From an uncultured Prevotella sp. (GTDB lineage: Bacteria > Bacteroidota > Bacteroidia > Bacteroidales > Bacteroidaceae): a stretch of 36,119 nucleotides of DNA. A program made the position numbers and the translations under genes. The stretch is taken from NCBI GenBank assembly GCA_946624005.1, contig CAMORS010000020.1, positions 1 to 36,119 of the forward strand, read 5' to 3'. This document shows, piece after piece, positions 1-6,358 of this stretch (position 1 is its first letter; each line of letters starts with the position of its first letter). Under the pieces are notes generated by a model. It searched no databases, was not told where the DNA came from, and saw only the letters and a list, made by a program, of their open reading frames with translations.

Positions 1-2
1 AA

Positions 3-80
3 GAGCTGCTGCGCAGCATCGAGAAGAAGACGCGCCGCGATAAGCTCAGGCACATAGAGAATCCGAAGCTGAGAGCCTGA
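3..80 (+). CDS. C-terminal end of an unidentified protein (partial)
   Basis: An open frame enters from the left edge and ends at TGA 78-80, giving about 25 residues (ELLRSIEKKTRR...ENPKLRA). The tail is very basic and charged. It is too short to assign a family. It is followed directly by the first large repeat locus, so this is the last gene before a gene-poor stretch. Confidence 0.55.
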   Translation, partial: ELLRSIEKKTRRDKLRHIENPKLRA

Positions 81-136
81 ATTGTTTTCTGTCTTGTGTT
101 CTTTTTCTATCGCTCACGAATGTTTGTGTAAAATAG

Positions 137-608
137 CCCAACACCTCACCAAAATGAGTGGAAACCCTTGTTACAGCGGGATTCGGATGGTGAGGTGTTC
201 GGCTAACACCTCACCAGAGACCTCACCAGAGACCTCACCATTTGGGTGGTGGCTGATGGGTGATGGGTGTTGATGGGTGGTTGCTGTTGATGGGTGTTGA
301 AGGCCTATGGGTAGGAGGCGACGCTTCCCAGCGTCGCAACAGCACATAAGAAGTCGCACCCAGCATTCCCAGATGAGAAATGTCCCATGTGGCATGTGTA
401 ACGCTGGGAAAGGCGACAGGTTGGCGAGCGCAGCTCGGGCGCTCGGCCCTTGGGACGCTTTGCTTGCAAAGAATAGCGTGACCTCCTACATTAGCGCATA
501 GATGGTGGGGGCGATGGTGAGGTGTGTGGTGAGGTGTCTGACTAACACCTCACCATCTGAAAGGCCGATAAACAGAGGGGTTTCGGACTATTTGGTGAGG
601 TGTTGGGC
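137..608 (+). repeat. Large inverted-repeat element, copy 1
   Basis: The ends are an exact 18-bp inverted repeat: GCCCAACACCTCACCAAA at 137-154 and its complement at 591-608. The decamer ACACCTCACC or its complement recurs inside, including a hairpin near 190-215 (GGTGAGGTGTT, loop, AACACCTCACC), followed by a TGGGTGN tract (about 240-300). The shared tail GGAAGGCCGATAAACAG-like block (here near 560-575) is present in all three copies. Copy 1 is longer than copies 2 and 3 because another repeat (312-500) is nested in it. No believable protein is encoded; open frames here are repeat translations. Unlike a known IS, it has no transposase. Confidence 0.85.
312..500. repeat. Nested palindromic-ended insertion inside element copy 1
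   Basis: It starts TAGGAGGCGACGCTTCCCAG and ends GCGTGACCTCCTACATTAGC, so the ends are roughly inverted copies (TAGGAGG / CCTCCTA). An internal ACGCTGGGAA block also mirrors the start. The same kind of unit is found inside the GH92 gene (about 32,163-32,282) and as three tandem units at 30,574-30,717. It interrupts the ACACCTCACC element after its TGGGTGN tract. Confidence 0.7.
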
Positions 609-646
609 ATTTTCTCAACGAAATCTTTTTTGATTAAACATGTGTA

Positions 647-791
647 GGCGGAACAGCGTTTCCACCCGACTATCCCCAACTTGCTCGTTGATGATTCCTG
701 ATGCAGTCAGAGACCATCACTGATGCAGTCAGAGACTATCACTGATGCAGTCAGAGACCATCACTGATGCGGTCGGAGATGCTGTTCCGCC
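647..791 (+). repeat. 22-bp tandem array bracketed by an inverted repeat (locus 1)
   Basis: Units of 22 bp (TGATGCAGTCAGAGACCATC plus AC) run at 699-720, 721-742, 743-764 and a partial, diverged unit to 780. The array is bracketed by GGCGGAACAGC (647-657) and its exact complement GCTGTTCCGCC (781-791). A similar GGCGGAAACGCTGTTCCGCC palindrome occurs near 30,769-30,788. Units touch with no spacers, so this is not a CRISPR array. Confidence 0.8.
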
Positions 792-846
792 CCTGCGGGT
801 GATAGCGGTTGATTGAATGGTTTTCTTTGCACTGATAAATAGAAAA

Positions 847-870
847 AAGGAATGCCTGGGCATTCCTTTT
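847..870. terminator. Perfect hairpin with flanking A and T runs, likely bidirectional terminator
   Basis: AAGGAATGCC (847-856), a 2-nt loop, then the exact complement GGCATTCCTT (859-868), with A-rich sequence on the left and a T run on the right. It sits at the 3' end of the fecR remnant on the minus strand. Confidence 0.75.
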
Positions 871-1214
871 TATGTTATTCCACGATGAGGCGGTTGCCCT
901 CTTCCATTAGCGAAGCTACACTGCTGATGGGGGCGGAGCATCACCTGCTGACCTTCGTTGCTGACGCGCACGCTACCCGTAACGAGCACTACCTCGTGGC
1001 TATGTGAGCTGACGTGGAACTCTGTTCCGAGCACCGTTGTCTGCATGCCATCGGCCATCACGACGAAGGGACGGCTGCTGTCGTGCTTCACCTTGAAATA
1101 GGCCTCGCCCTCGAGGATGACGATGCGCTGCTGGCCCGAGAAGTCGGTCGGGAAGCGCAGTCGTGACCCGGGATGGAGATAGGCTATGGAACCGTCGGGC
1201 AGGATGATGTCGGC
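870..1214 (-). pseudogene. FecR-type anti-sigma factor, truncated remnant
   Basis: Reading leftwards from 1,214 the frame gives ADIILPDGSIAYLHPGSRL, then a stretch with GEAYFKV, DSSRPFVVMADG and TTVLGTEFHV. This is the conserved core of FecR/anti-sigma proteins that work with ECF sigma factors and TonB-dependent transducers. The N-terminal cytoplasmic and membrane part is missing: upstream of about 1,214 the DNA belongs to a susD remnant on the other strand. The end is also short and seems out of frame: after HQQCSF the other frame reads MEEGNRLIVE and stops. Full FecR proteins are over 300 residues; about 115 remain here. Non-functional. Confidence 0.75.
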
Positions 1215-1215
1215 A

Positions 1216-1440
1216 CTCTTGCGCGACCGCAACGTGCTCATCGAGCAGGATGCCTTTTCGTCGCTCAACGATGTCCGTACGGAGGTGTACAACGAATACC
1301 ACCGCGAACTCATCGCTGAGGGACAGATCTTCTTCCTCTGCAAACGACTGCTCCGCCCTACCCTACTGCTCAGCGGCACTGCCATGACCGAAAACGATTA
1401 TATCATCCCCTTACCCGATACAGAATATGAAAACCAATAA
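1216..1440 (+). pseudogene. SusD/RagB-type outer-membrane lipoprotein, C-terminal remnant
   Basis: The frame from about 1,216 reads LLRDRNVLIEQDAF, then NEYHRELIAEGQIFFLCKR and ends YIIPLPDTEYENQ. The E-G-Q-x-F-F-x-x-K-R block and the final Y-I-I-P-L-P-x-x-E are hallmarks of the C-terminus of SusD-family glycan-binding lipoproteins, which pair with SusC transporters. Some 400 residues of N-terminus, with the lipobox, are gone. It overlaps the next fragment by 14 nt (ATG at 1,427), the usual operon spacing, so this is the tail of a former polysaccharide-utilisation operon. Confidence 0.75.
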
Positions 1441-1678
1441 CCCCCACCCTATCTGTCTCGTTAAGCGCGGCCTGGCCGCGTCAGCTCTCCTACTCGCCCT
1501 CACTGCTTGCGAGAAAGACCTACCCGTCTACGACAGTCCCGACGATGCCATCAACTTCGAGATGCTCATCAACAGCACTACGGGCGAGATAGAAGAGCGC
1601 AACTATTCGTTTGTCTACGAGGGCGACGATGTCACCCGCGACACTCTTTGGTTACGTGAAGCATCGCTTCATGATTGA
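1427..1678 (+). pseudogene. DUF4843-type lipoprotein, N-terminal remnant
   Basis: MKTNNPHPICLVKRG is followed by a hydrophobic stretch and a lipobox (LLALTAC), then EKDLPVYDSPDDAINFE and NYSFVYEGDDVTRDTLW. DUF4843 lipoproteins commonly follow SusD in polysaccharide-utilisation operons, and the 14-nt overlap with the susD tail agrees. Family members are roughly 240-270 residues; here the frame breaks after about 75 and ends at 1,678. Coding similarity stops near 1,650, where a different frame takes over. Broken gene. Confidence 0.65.
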
Positions 1679-1814
1679 CCACACCGGACTGCGCTGGGAC
1701 GAACCTTTCATCCAGGGCCACCGACTCGCAGCCCCGCAGAAGGGCATCTGCATCGTCAAGACAACGCTCCCGGGCGGCACCACTACCACACATAAGGTAG
1801 TCCTCGCCGATTGA
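1650..1814 (+). pseudogene. Fragment ending in a sorting-domain-like tail
   Basis: In the frame shifted from the DUF4843 remnant, 1,650-1,814 reads GYVKHRFMIDHTGLRWDEPF and then GHRLAAPQKGICIVKTTLPG...THKVVLAD. The first part may be the out-of-frame C-terminal piece of DUF4843 (not certain). The second part, with G-x-R-L-x-x-P-x-K-G-I-x-I-V-K and a V-V-end, resembles type IX secretion C-terminal sorting tails. No start is visible. It looks like at least two joined gene ends. Confidence 0.45.
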
Positions 1815-1823
1815 CAATTCTGC

Positions 1824-1847
1824 TGGTCGGGGATTGCAAATCCCCTC
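1824..1847. repeat. Palindromic repeat around GGGGATTGCAAATCCCC
   Basis: GGGGATT-GC-AAATCCCC forms a short hairpin. Related palindromes (GGGGATTTGTAATCCCC) occur twice at the 3' end of GH92 (about 30,479-30,562). It is a small interspersed repeat rather than a terminator, since no T run follows. Confidence 0.45.
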
Positions 1848-1875
1848 CAGCCTCTAAAAACGGGCCAGCCTCTAA

Positions 1876-1920
1876 AAAAGGGAAAAACCGAAGCATCCCT
1901 TCAGGTTTTTCCCGTTTTCT
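1876..1920 (+). terminator. Strong hairpin upstream of deoC
   Basis: GGGAAAAACCGAAG (1,880-1,893) pairs with CTTCAGGTTTTTCCC (1,899-1,913) with one bulge, preceded by an A run and followed by GTTTTCT. It closes off the remnant region before the deoC promoter. Confidence 0.7.
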
Positions 1921-1951
1921 TTGGCCGTTTATCAAAAAAACATTACTTTTG
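1920..1951 (+). promoter_or_regulatory. Bacteroidota promoter for deoC
   Basis: TTTG at 1,920-1,923, then 20 bp, then TACTTTTG at 1,944-1,951. This matches the phylum's -33/-7 consensus. Transcription would begin near 1,958, so the ATG at 1,980 and its unusual N-terminal extension are in the message. Confidence 0.75.
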
Positions 1952-1979
1952 CAAACAATACATCAAAACACCAACGAAT

Positions 1980-2993
1980 ATGGAAGAACAGAAACATTGC
2001 CACTGCTGTCACGACCACGATCATGACCACATTCAGTACGACGCGGCTCAGCCAAGTCAAAACCAAGAATCCGCGACCACAGAAACCATCCACCGCCACG
2101 CTCCCCTCAAGAGCAAGTACGAACAGGCCCTGGAGAAATACAACTGCAACCTCAACGACGAAGACGTTGCACAGGCCGTCAAGAAAATCATCGAGGAGAA
2201 ACTGCCCGAGAATAACACCCCCGAGGTGAAGCGATTCCTCTTCGGCAGCATCGAGCTCACAACACTCAAGACAACCGACTCAGAAGAGAGCGTCATGGCC
2301 TTCACCGAACGCGTCAACCAGTTCGACAACCAATACCCACACCTGCCCCATGTCGCCACCATCTGCGTCTATCCCTGCTTCGCCAAGATCGTACACGACA
2401 CGCTCGAGGTGGACGGCGTAGAGATAGCCTGCGTCAGCGGCTCGTTCCCCTCCTCCCAGGCACTCATCGAGGTGAAGGTGGCCGAAACGGCACTCGCCGT
2501 CAAAGACGGAGCCACCGAGATAGACATCGTCATGCCCGTGGGCAAGTTCCTCGCAGGCGACTACGAAGGTGTATGCGACGACATCAACGAACTGAAGCAG
2601 ACCTGTGGCCCCGACGTCGCCATGAAGGTCATCCTCGAGACAGGATGCCTGCGCAACAGCTCCGACATCAAGCGCGCCAGCATCCTCTCGATGTATGCCG
2701 GAGCCGACTATATCAAGACGTCCACCGGCAAGGAGAAGCCCGCAGCAACACCCGAGGCAGCCTACGTCATGTGCCAGGCCATCAAGGAGTACTACGACCA
2801 GACGGGCATACAGATAGGATTCAAGCCCGCAGGGGGCATCAACTCCGTCAACGACGCACTCACCTACTACACCATCGTCAAGGAGGTGCTCGGCGACAAG
2901 TGGCTCACCAACCGCTGGTTCCGGCTCGGCACCAGCCGTCTCGCCAATATGCTCCTCTCCGAGCTCGAAGGCCAGGAAATCAAATTCTTCTAA
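1980..2993 (+). CDS. deoC: Deoxyribose-phosphate aldolase with His/Cys-rich N-terminal extension
   Basis: A cytoplasmic class I aldolase that splits 2-deoxyribose-5-phosphate into glyceraldehyde-3-phosphate and acetaldehyde in deoxynucleoside breakdown. The core is clear: Schiff-base lysine K246 in YIKTSTGK, second lysine K282 in GFKPAGGI, and EIDIV around D182. At 337 residues it is longer than the 220-300 usual. The first 45 or so residues are odd: a cluster CHCCHDHDHDH (residues 7-17) that could bind metal, then a stretch (residues 18-29) encoded by a palindromic repeat also found between deoC and the next gene. The promoter lies upstream of the first ATG, and no other ATG comes before the conserved core (first at residue 106), so the extension is probably made. 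The core assignment is near certain; a role for the extension is unknown. Confidence 0.95.
   Translation: MEEQKHCHCCHDHDHDHIQYDAAQPSQNQESATTETIHRHAPLKSKYEQALEKYNCNLNDEDVAQAVKKIIEEKLPENNTPEVKRFLFGSIELTTLKTTDSEESVMAFTERVNQFDNQYPHLPHVATICVYPCFAKIVHDTLEVDGVEIACVSGSFPSSQALIEVKVAETALAVKDGATEIDIVMPVGKFLAGDYEGVCDDINELKQTCGPDVAMKVILETGCLRNSSDIKRASILSMYAGADYIKTSTGKEKPAATPEAAYVMCQAIKEYYDQTGIQIGFKPAGGINSVNDALTYYTIVKEVLGDKWLTNRWFRLGTSRLANMLLSELEGQEIKFF
2031..2066 (+). repeat. Palindromic repeat, copy inside deoC
   Basis: TTCAGTACGACGCGGCTCAG followed by CCAAGTCAAAACCAA is nearly identical to 3,033-3,069. Here it is translated as QYDAAQPSQNQ. The palindrome is slightly decayed compared with the intergenic copy. 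Confidence 0.8.
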
Positions 2994-2997
2994 AAAC

Positions 2998-3070
2998 AGA
3001 CTTTTCACGTTCAGTACAACAGACTTTTTACGTTCAGTACGACTCGGCTCAGCCGAGTCAAAAAACCAAA
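2998..3070 (+). repeat. Direct repeats and palindrome between deoC and the lipoprotein gene
   Basis: CAGACTTTTCACGTTCAGTAC and CAGACTTTTTACGTTCAGTAC are tandem, about 23 bp apart (2,998-3,040). The second runs into GACTCGGCT-C-AGCCGAGTC, a perfect 9-bp palindrome (about 3,041-3,059) followed by AAAAAA. It may act as a terminator or processing hairpin for deoC as well as being a repeat. Confidence 0.7.
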
Positions 3071-3080
3071 CACCACCACA

Positions 3081-3509
3081 ATGAAAAAAGCATTATTCAG
3101 TTTCGCCATCGCAGCAATGGGATTGCTCATGGCATCGTGCGACAACAAACAAGCTGCTCCAGCACCAGTAGCAGAGCAGGCTGAACAGACCGTAGCCGAA
3201 GCTCCCGCCGAAGAGCAACCGGCATCACTCGCCGACATCGTAGCAAAAGCAAAGGCAGAAGGCGCCAACTGGACCACCGACCAGTGGAAAGAACAGTTTA
3301 AGAAAGCCATCGAGGCATACAAGCCCTTCGCCATCGCAATGGTACAGGCCAAGCCCGACGAACTCGAAAACATCACAAAGCAGTTCGCCGACTTCCCCAC
3401 ACTCATCAAAGACTTTGCTGCCACTGCCAAACAGACCGAAGGCGGCAAGGCCATCGACGACAAGTGGATCGAACAGACCATGCAAGAAATTGGCGTACCT
3501 CACCTCTAA
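3081..3509 (+). CDS. Small exported lipoprotein, function unknown
   Basis: 142 residues. A signal peptide with a lipobox is plain: MKKALFSFAIAAMGLLMASC, with Cys20 as the lipidated residue, followed by DNKQ. Residues 25-50 are Ala/Pro/Glu-rich and probably an unstructured linker. The rest (ADIVAKAKAEGANWTTDQWK onward) is a charged helical domain with no family I recognise. The aspartate after the cysteine gives no firm sorting information in this phylum. It follows deoC by 87 bp with the palindrome between them, so co-transcription is possible; a strong terminator follows. Confidence 0.85.
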   Translation: MKKALFSFAIAAMGLLMASCDNKQAAPAPVAEQAEQTVAEAPAEEQPASLADIVAKAKAEGANWTTDQWKEQFKKAIEAYKPFAIAMVQAKPDELENITKQFADFPTLIKDFAATAKQTEGGKAIDDKWIEQTMQEIGVPHL

Positions 3510-3532
3510 TAGGGACACAACGTGGAAACATT

Positions 3533-3572
3533 AAGGGGGGGACGAACACAAACGGTTCGTCCCCCCTTCTTG
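3533..3572 (+). terminator. GC-rich terminator hairpin
   Basis: AAGGGGGGGACGAAC (3,533-3,547) pairs with GTTCGTCCCCCCTT (3,555-3,568) around a 7-nt loop, followed by CTTGCTT. It lies just after the lipoprotein stop and between converging genes. Confidence 0.85.
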
Positions 3573-3588
3573 CTTACATATAGTTATA

Positions 3589-4377
3589 CTACTTCACAGC
3601 CACCTTCATGGTCTGGCTGCCTACCTTCACAAGGTACATGCCAGGAGCGAAATGGCGAAGGTCGTTGCCCTCAGACAGCCACGATGCTGCCAGCCTGCCA
3701 TCGGCAGTGTACACCTGGATGCGTTCGCCCTTATGACCCGTTACGGCAATGCCACCCCGCAATTCTTAATTCTTCATTCTTAATTCTTCATTCTCAAGGC
3801 CCGTCGGGATGAGACTCTCGACGAGGATGTTGTCTATCCAGATACGCTCGTACATCGAGTTCATCAAGCCGCGGAAGCACAGCTTCATATAGTGATTGGC
3901 TGATGTCACGGGGATGGTAGCCTCATACTTCATCCAGCCTGCCTTACCCTCAGTCACGTTGATGGTGTCCAAAACCTCGAAGTAGTCGTTGTCATCAAGA
4001 CTGCACATCACGACGAGCGTCGGCGGAACGGTGGCGTTGGTTGTCGTGCCTTGATAGACATAGAACGTCAGCCGATAGTCACCATTGCCACGGACAGCCA
4101 TCTTCGGTGTGATAAGGTCGCCATAGTGGTAGGCCGACGAATAGTTGCCGTTGTAGCAGAGAGCAAAGCCTCCGTCGCCATCCTGCGAAGTCTGCTCTTC
4201 GTCGTCGGAAAGGATATACCACTGCGTGCCATACTGGCTCACGTCGGCATCGGTCACCCAGCCGCTGGCCGAGAGTCCGCCTTCCACGAAACTCTCTGCG
4301 AAGGGCACTGCCTTGAGCTGTCCGAGGATGACGTGGTCGAGCTGTGCCTGTCCGACACCGGCCGAAGTGCACGACAA
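3589..4377 (-). pseudogene. Surface protein fragment: jelly-roll adhesin-like domain plus detached C-terminal sorting domain
   Basis: Reading leftwards, residues 25-195 contain FAESFVEGGLSASGW, DGDGGFALCYNG and RIWIDNILVES, typical of choice-of-anchor-J/cleaved-adhesin jelly-roll domains of secreted Bacteroidales proteins. The frame meets TAA at about 3,766 inside a 7-bp repeat tract (3,768-3,799). The same frame then continues open to TAG at 3,589 as GERIQVYTADGRLAASW...FAPGMYLVKVGSQTMKVAVK, a type IX secretion C-terminal sorting domain. So one in-frame repeat-derived stop separates domain and sorting signal. At the 5' end only TTG at 4,377 could start it and there is no signal peptide, so it is also truncated at the front. 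Confidence 0.75.
3768..3799 (-). repeat. 7-bp tandem repeat tract creating a stop
   Basis: On the minus strand it reads GAGAATGAAGAATTAAGAAT then GAAGAATTAAGAATT, i.e. alternating GAAGAAT/TAAGAAT units. It encodes ENEELRMKN followed by TAA. Confidence 0.7.
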
Positions 4378-4475
4378 AACGAATCAGCAAAAAAATCTCA
4401 AAATAAAAAATAACGCGATTCTGAAGATTTTAATTAGATTAACAATTAAAATCGTGTATTTCATTCGATTTGCGC

Positions 4476-4483
4476 TATCTTTG
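4476..4483 (+). promoter_or_regulatory. -7 box for the toxin-antitoxin operon
   Basis: TATCTTTG, 29 bp upstream of the antitoxin ATG at 4,512. A clear TTTG at -33 is not visible. The preceding 100 bp are AT-rich and hold nothing else. Confidence 0.6.
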
Positions 4484-4511
4484 CAGTCAGAAACCCAAAC
4501 ATGTTAGGATT

Positions 4512-4751
4512 ATGACAGCAATAGAGATGAATGCAGAGTTGTTCCGCCAGTTGAGCATCATCGCCGAGGACGAGGGACTGATGGCCAAGATGCTGAAATA
4601 TGCTAAGAAGTTGACGGCGAAGAAAGAGAAAATGGACGAGACGGAGTATCTGATGTCATCGCCTGCCATGGCAGAGGTTATCCGCCAAGGACAGGAGGAC
4701 ATTAAGAATGGACGGGGCGAGGTGGTAAAAGTGGAAGACCTATGGAAGTAA
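4512..4751 (+). CDS. Type II antitoxin (YefM/Axe/RelB-like)
   Basis: 79 residues, starting at MTAIEMNAELFRQL. The N-terminal half (to about residue 40) is predicted DNA-binding and dimerisation; the acidic C-terminal half (SSPAMAEVIRQGQEDIKNGR, then GEVVKVEDLWK) is the usual toxin-binding tail. It should neutralise the downstream toxin and repress their shared promoter. The stop overlaps the toxin start by 10 nt, the standard layout. An upstream in-frame ATG at 4,470 precedes the -7 box and is unlikely to be the start. Confidence 0.85.
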   Translation: MTAIEMNAELFRQLSIIAEDEGLMAKMLKYAKKLTAKKEKMDETEYLMSSPAMAEVIRQGQEDIKNGRGEVVKVEDLWK

Positions 4752-5011
4752 TCTTCACTCCGCGTGCCCAGGAAGACCGAGAGTATTGGAAACGGACGGG
4801 CAACAAGCGCGTCATGAAGCGCATCACAGACCTGCTGGAGGACATCAAGAAACATCCTTTCACGGGCATCGGTAAGCCAGAACCGCTGAAAGGTGAGCAG
4901 CACGGGCTTTGGAGCCGACGGATTACAGACGAGCATCGCTTGGTGTACTCCATCACCAGTGGGATGATTTACGTTTACGTTATCTCTTTGAGGTATCACT
5001 ATTCTAAATAG
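4742..5011 (+). CDS. yoeB: YoeB/Txe-type mRNA interferase toxin
   Basis: 89 residues with the YoeB signature: WKRTGNKRVMKRI near the N-terminus, HPFTGIGKPEPLKGE (residues 38-52), GLWSRRITDEHRLVYSI, and the C-terminal LRYHYSK. In the family a glutamate, an arginine and a terminal histidine catalyse ribosome-dependent mRNA cleavage; E, R and H are present in the expected blocks. It appears intact. It stands beside a degraded surface-protein gene, as toxin-antitoxin pairs often do in rearranged regions. Confidence 0.92.
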   Translation: MEVIFTPRAQEDREYWKRTGNKRVMKRITDLLEDIKKHPFTGIGKPEPLKGEQHGLWSRRITDEHRLVYSITSGMIYVYVISLRYHYSK

Positions 5012-5160
5012 CATGGCTGAACTCATCAGAGAAGCGAATTTTCTTTATCATATCTGGAAAAACTGTGAATTATCTTGACAAAACAACGTTCCCACATCGG
5101 ACGCGACACGGCGCATCCCAACATTCTACTTGGCTACAGTGGGGACATACCTTTCTACGC

Positions 5161-5769
5161 TTAGCCCTCGAAATCTCGCAGTTCCTGTAAGCCCTTCTCT
5201 ATCTCTGCCATCTGCTGGGCATGTCGGCGCAGCTGCCATTTGGCAAAGAAGAGGCCGAGCAGCAGGGTGAGCAGCGAAAGGGCTAATGGCAAGACGAGCC
5301 TCGTTCCGAACTCGTAATGGGCCTCGGTGTTGAATCCCAGTTCCAGAATGTAGAAGGCTATCATTGCTATACATACGGCACCAATCATCCAAAACTTCTC
5401 CCGATGGCAGATCTTCTTGTAAGAGAGTGCCAACCGGGTGAGTTCGCTGCTGCTCTTGTCGAGCATATCGAATTTCGACAGCAAGGAGAGTTTCCATATC
5501 ATGGGTATCAGTCCTACCACCATCACGCCCTCGACAATGACGAACGAGGCTGTCCGGATGGGCGTCTTCATATAGACATACGGGAAGACCACGCAGATGA
5601 TGAGCATATTGACCACGAAGTTGAAAATGTTGTGCCGGATGATGTGGTCGTAGGCCGTCTTGGTCTTCTGCTGAATCAGCTCCCTGAGGACACGCTGGTT
5701 GACAATGTCCGACTCCGCCAGCCGCTCATCGAGCTTGTTCCATGATGCTTTCAGTTCTTCAAGTTCCAT
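5161..5769 (-). CDS. Four-helix membrane protein linked to an ECF sigma factor
   Basis: 202 residues. It begins MELEELKASWNKLDERL, a charged helical cytoplasmic start, and has four hydrophobic spans: about residues 48-68 (FNFVVNMLIICVVFPYVY), 76-95, 124-143 and 158-176. It ends in a cationic coiled-coil-like tail (WQLRRHAQQMAEIEKGLQEL). It follows the sigma factor gene by 16 bp on the same strand, so the two form one operon. Such small membrane proteins next to ECF sigma genes are common in Bacteroidales and may tie the sigma factor to the membrane; that role is inferred. No anti-sigma motif was recognised. Confidence 0.85.
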   Translation of the reverse strand: MELEELKASWNKLDERLAESDIVNQRVLRELIQQKTKTAYDHIIRHNIFNFVVNMLIICVVFPYVYMKTPIRTASFVIVEGVMVVGLIPMIWKLSLLSKFDMLDKSSSELTRLALSYKKICHREKFWMIGAVCIAMIAFYILELGFNTEAHYEFGTRLVLPLALSLLTLLLGLFFAKWQLRRHAQQMAEIEKGLQELRDFEG

Positions 5770-5785
5770 ATTCTTTTTATTGTTC

Positions 5786-6277
5786 CTAATTGTTAGACAT
5801 TCTTTTTAGTTTTTCCTTCGTACGAAGGAGTTTCACGGCGACATTGGCCTTTGAGAGGCCGAGGATGTCGGCCATTTCCTGATAGCTACGTTCTTCGAGC
5901 CAAAGGAGGATGAGCGCGCGCTCCTGTACACCCAGTTGGTTGATGAGCCGGTAGAGATCGTTCAGCTTGCCTGCGCGGCTCTCTTCTTCTGTCAACCTAC
6001 TCGCCACATCTATTGTCAGCGGGATGGTCTGCGGTCGGGTGTTAGAGTGGCGCAGGAAGCTGATACAGGTGTTCATCGCGATGCGATAGACCCATGTCGA
6101 GAGTGAGCTGTCTCCCCGATAGCGGGGGAAGCTCTTCCAGAGATTCAGCACCACTTCCTGAAACAGGTCGTTCAGGTCGTCCTGACCGTTGGCGTAGATG
6201 TAGCACACCTTGTAGATGGTGCGCTGCTGCGCCGTAATCATCTCCAGAAATTCTTTCTCTAACGGATTTGTTTCCAC
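5786..6277 (-). CDS. ECF-family RNA polymerase sigma factor
   Basis: 163 residues with region 2 (residues 20-85: VCYIYANGQDDLNDLFQEVV, then W-x-x-F-x-x-Y-R-G-x-S-x-L-S-T-W-V-Y-R-I-A-x-N) and region 4 (residues 105-160: QERALILLWLEERSYQEMAD, ILGLSKANVAVKLLRTKEKL). It directs RNA polymerase to a specific promoter set. It has its own -7 box at 6,301-6,308 and lies upstream of the four-helix protein. A TonB-dependent receptor-like gene follows upstream on the same strand but 80 bp away with a promoter between. Confidence 0.95.
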   Translation of the reverse strand: METNPLEKEFLEMITAQQRTIYKVCYIYANGQDDLNDLFQEVVLNLWKSFPRYRGDSSLSTWVYRIAMNTCISFLRHSNTRPQTIPLTIDVASRLTEEESRAGKLNDLYRLINQLGVQERALILLWLEERSYQEMADILGLSKANVAVKLLRTKEKLKRMSNN

Positions 6278-6300
6278 TGCAATTATTGATATTACGTAGG

Positions 6301-6308
6301 CAAAGATA
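6301..6308 (-). promoter_or_regulatory. -7 box for the sigma factor operon
   Basis: CAAAGATA on the plus strand is TATCTTTG on the minus strand, 24 bp upstream of the sigma factor ATG. No clear TTTG lies at the right distance, fitting a regulated promoter. Confidence 0.6.
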
Positions 6309-6358
6309 AGAAAAATTAAAAAATAAAAGATTGAAAAATTAAAAAATTGATGAATTGT

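Noticed and set aside
82..501. Small open frames in the first repeat locus
   Set aside because: They are translations of ACACCTCACC and TGGGTGN repeats (such as TSPETSPETSP) with no start signals.
699..780. CRISPR array
   Set aside because: The 22-bp units are contiguous with no spacers, too short for CRISPR repeats, and no cas genes are nearby. The same applies to the arrays at 11,329, 33,859 and 34,296.
5012..5160. Possible small gene after yoeB
   Set aside because: Only a 20-odd-residue frame without a family is seen; nothing else is supported in this gap.
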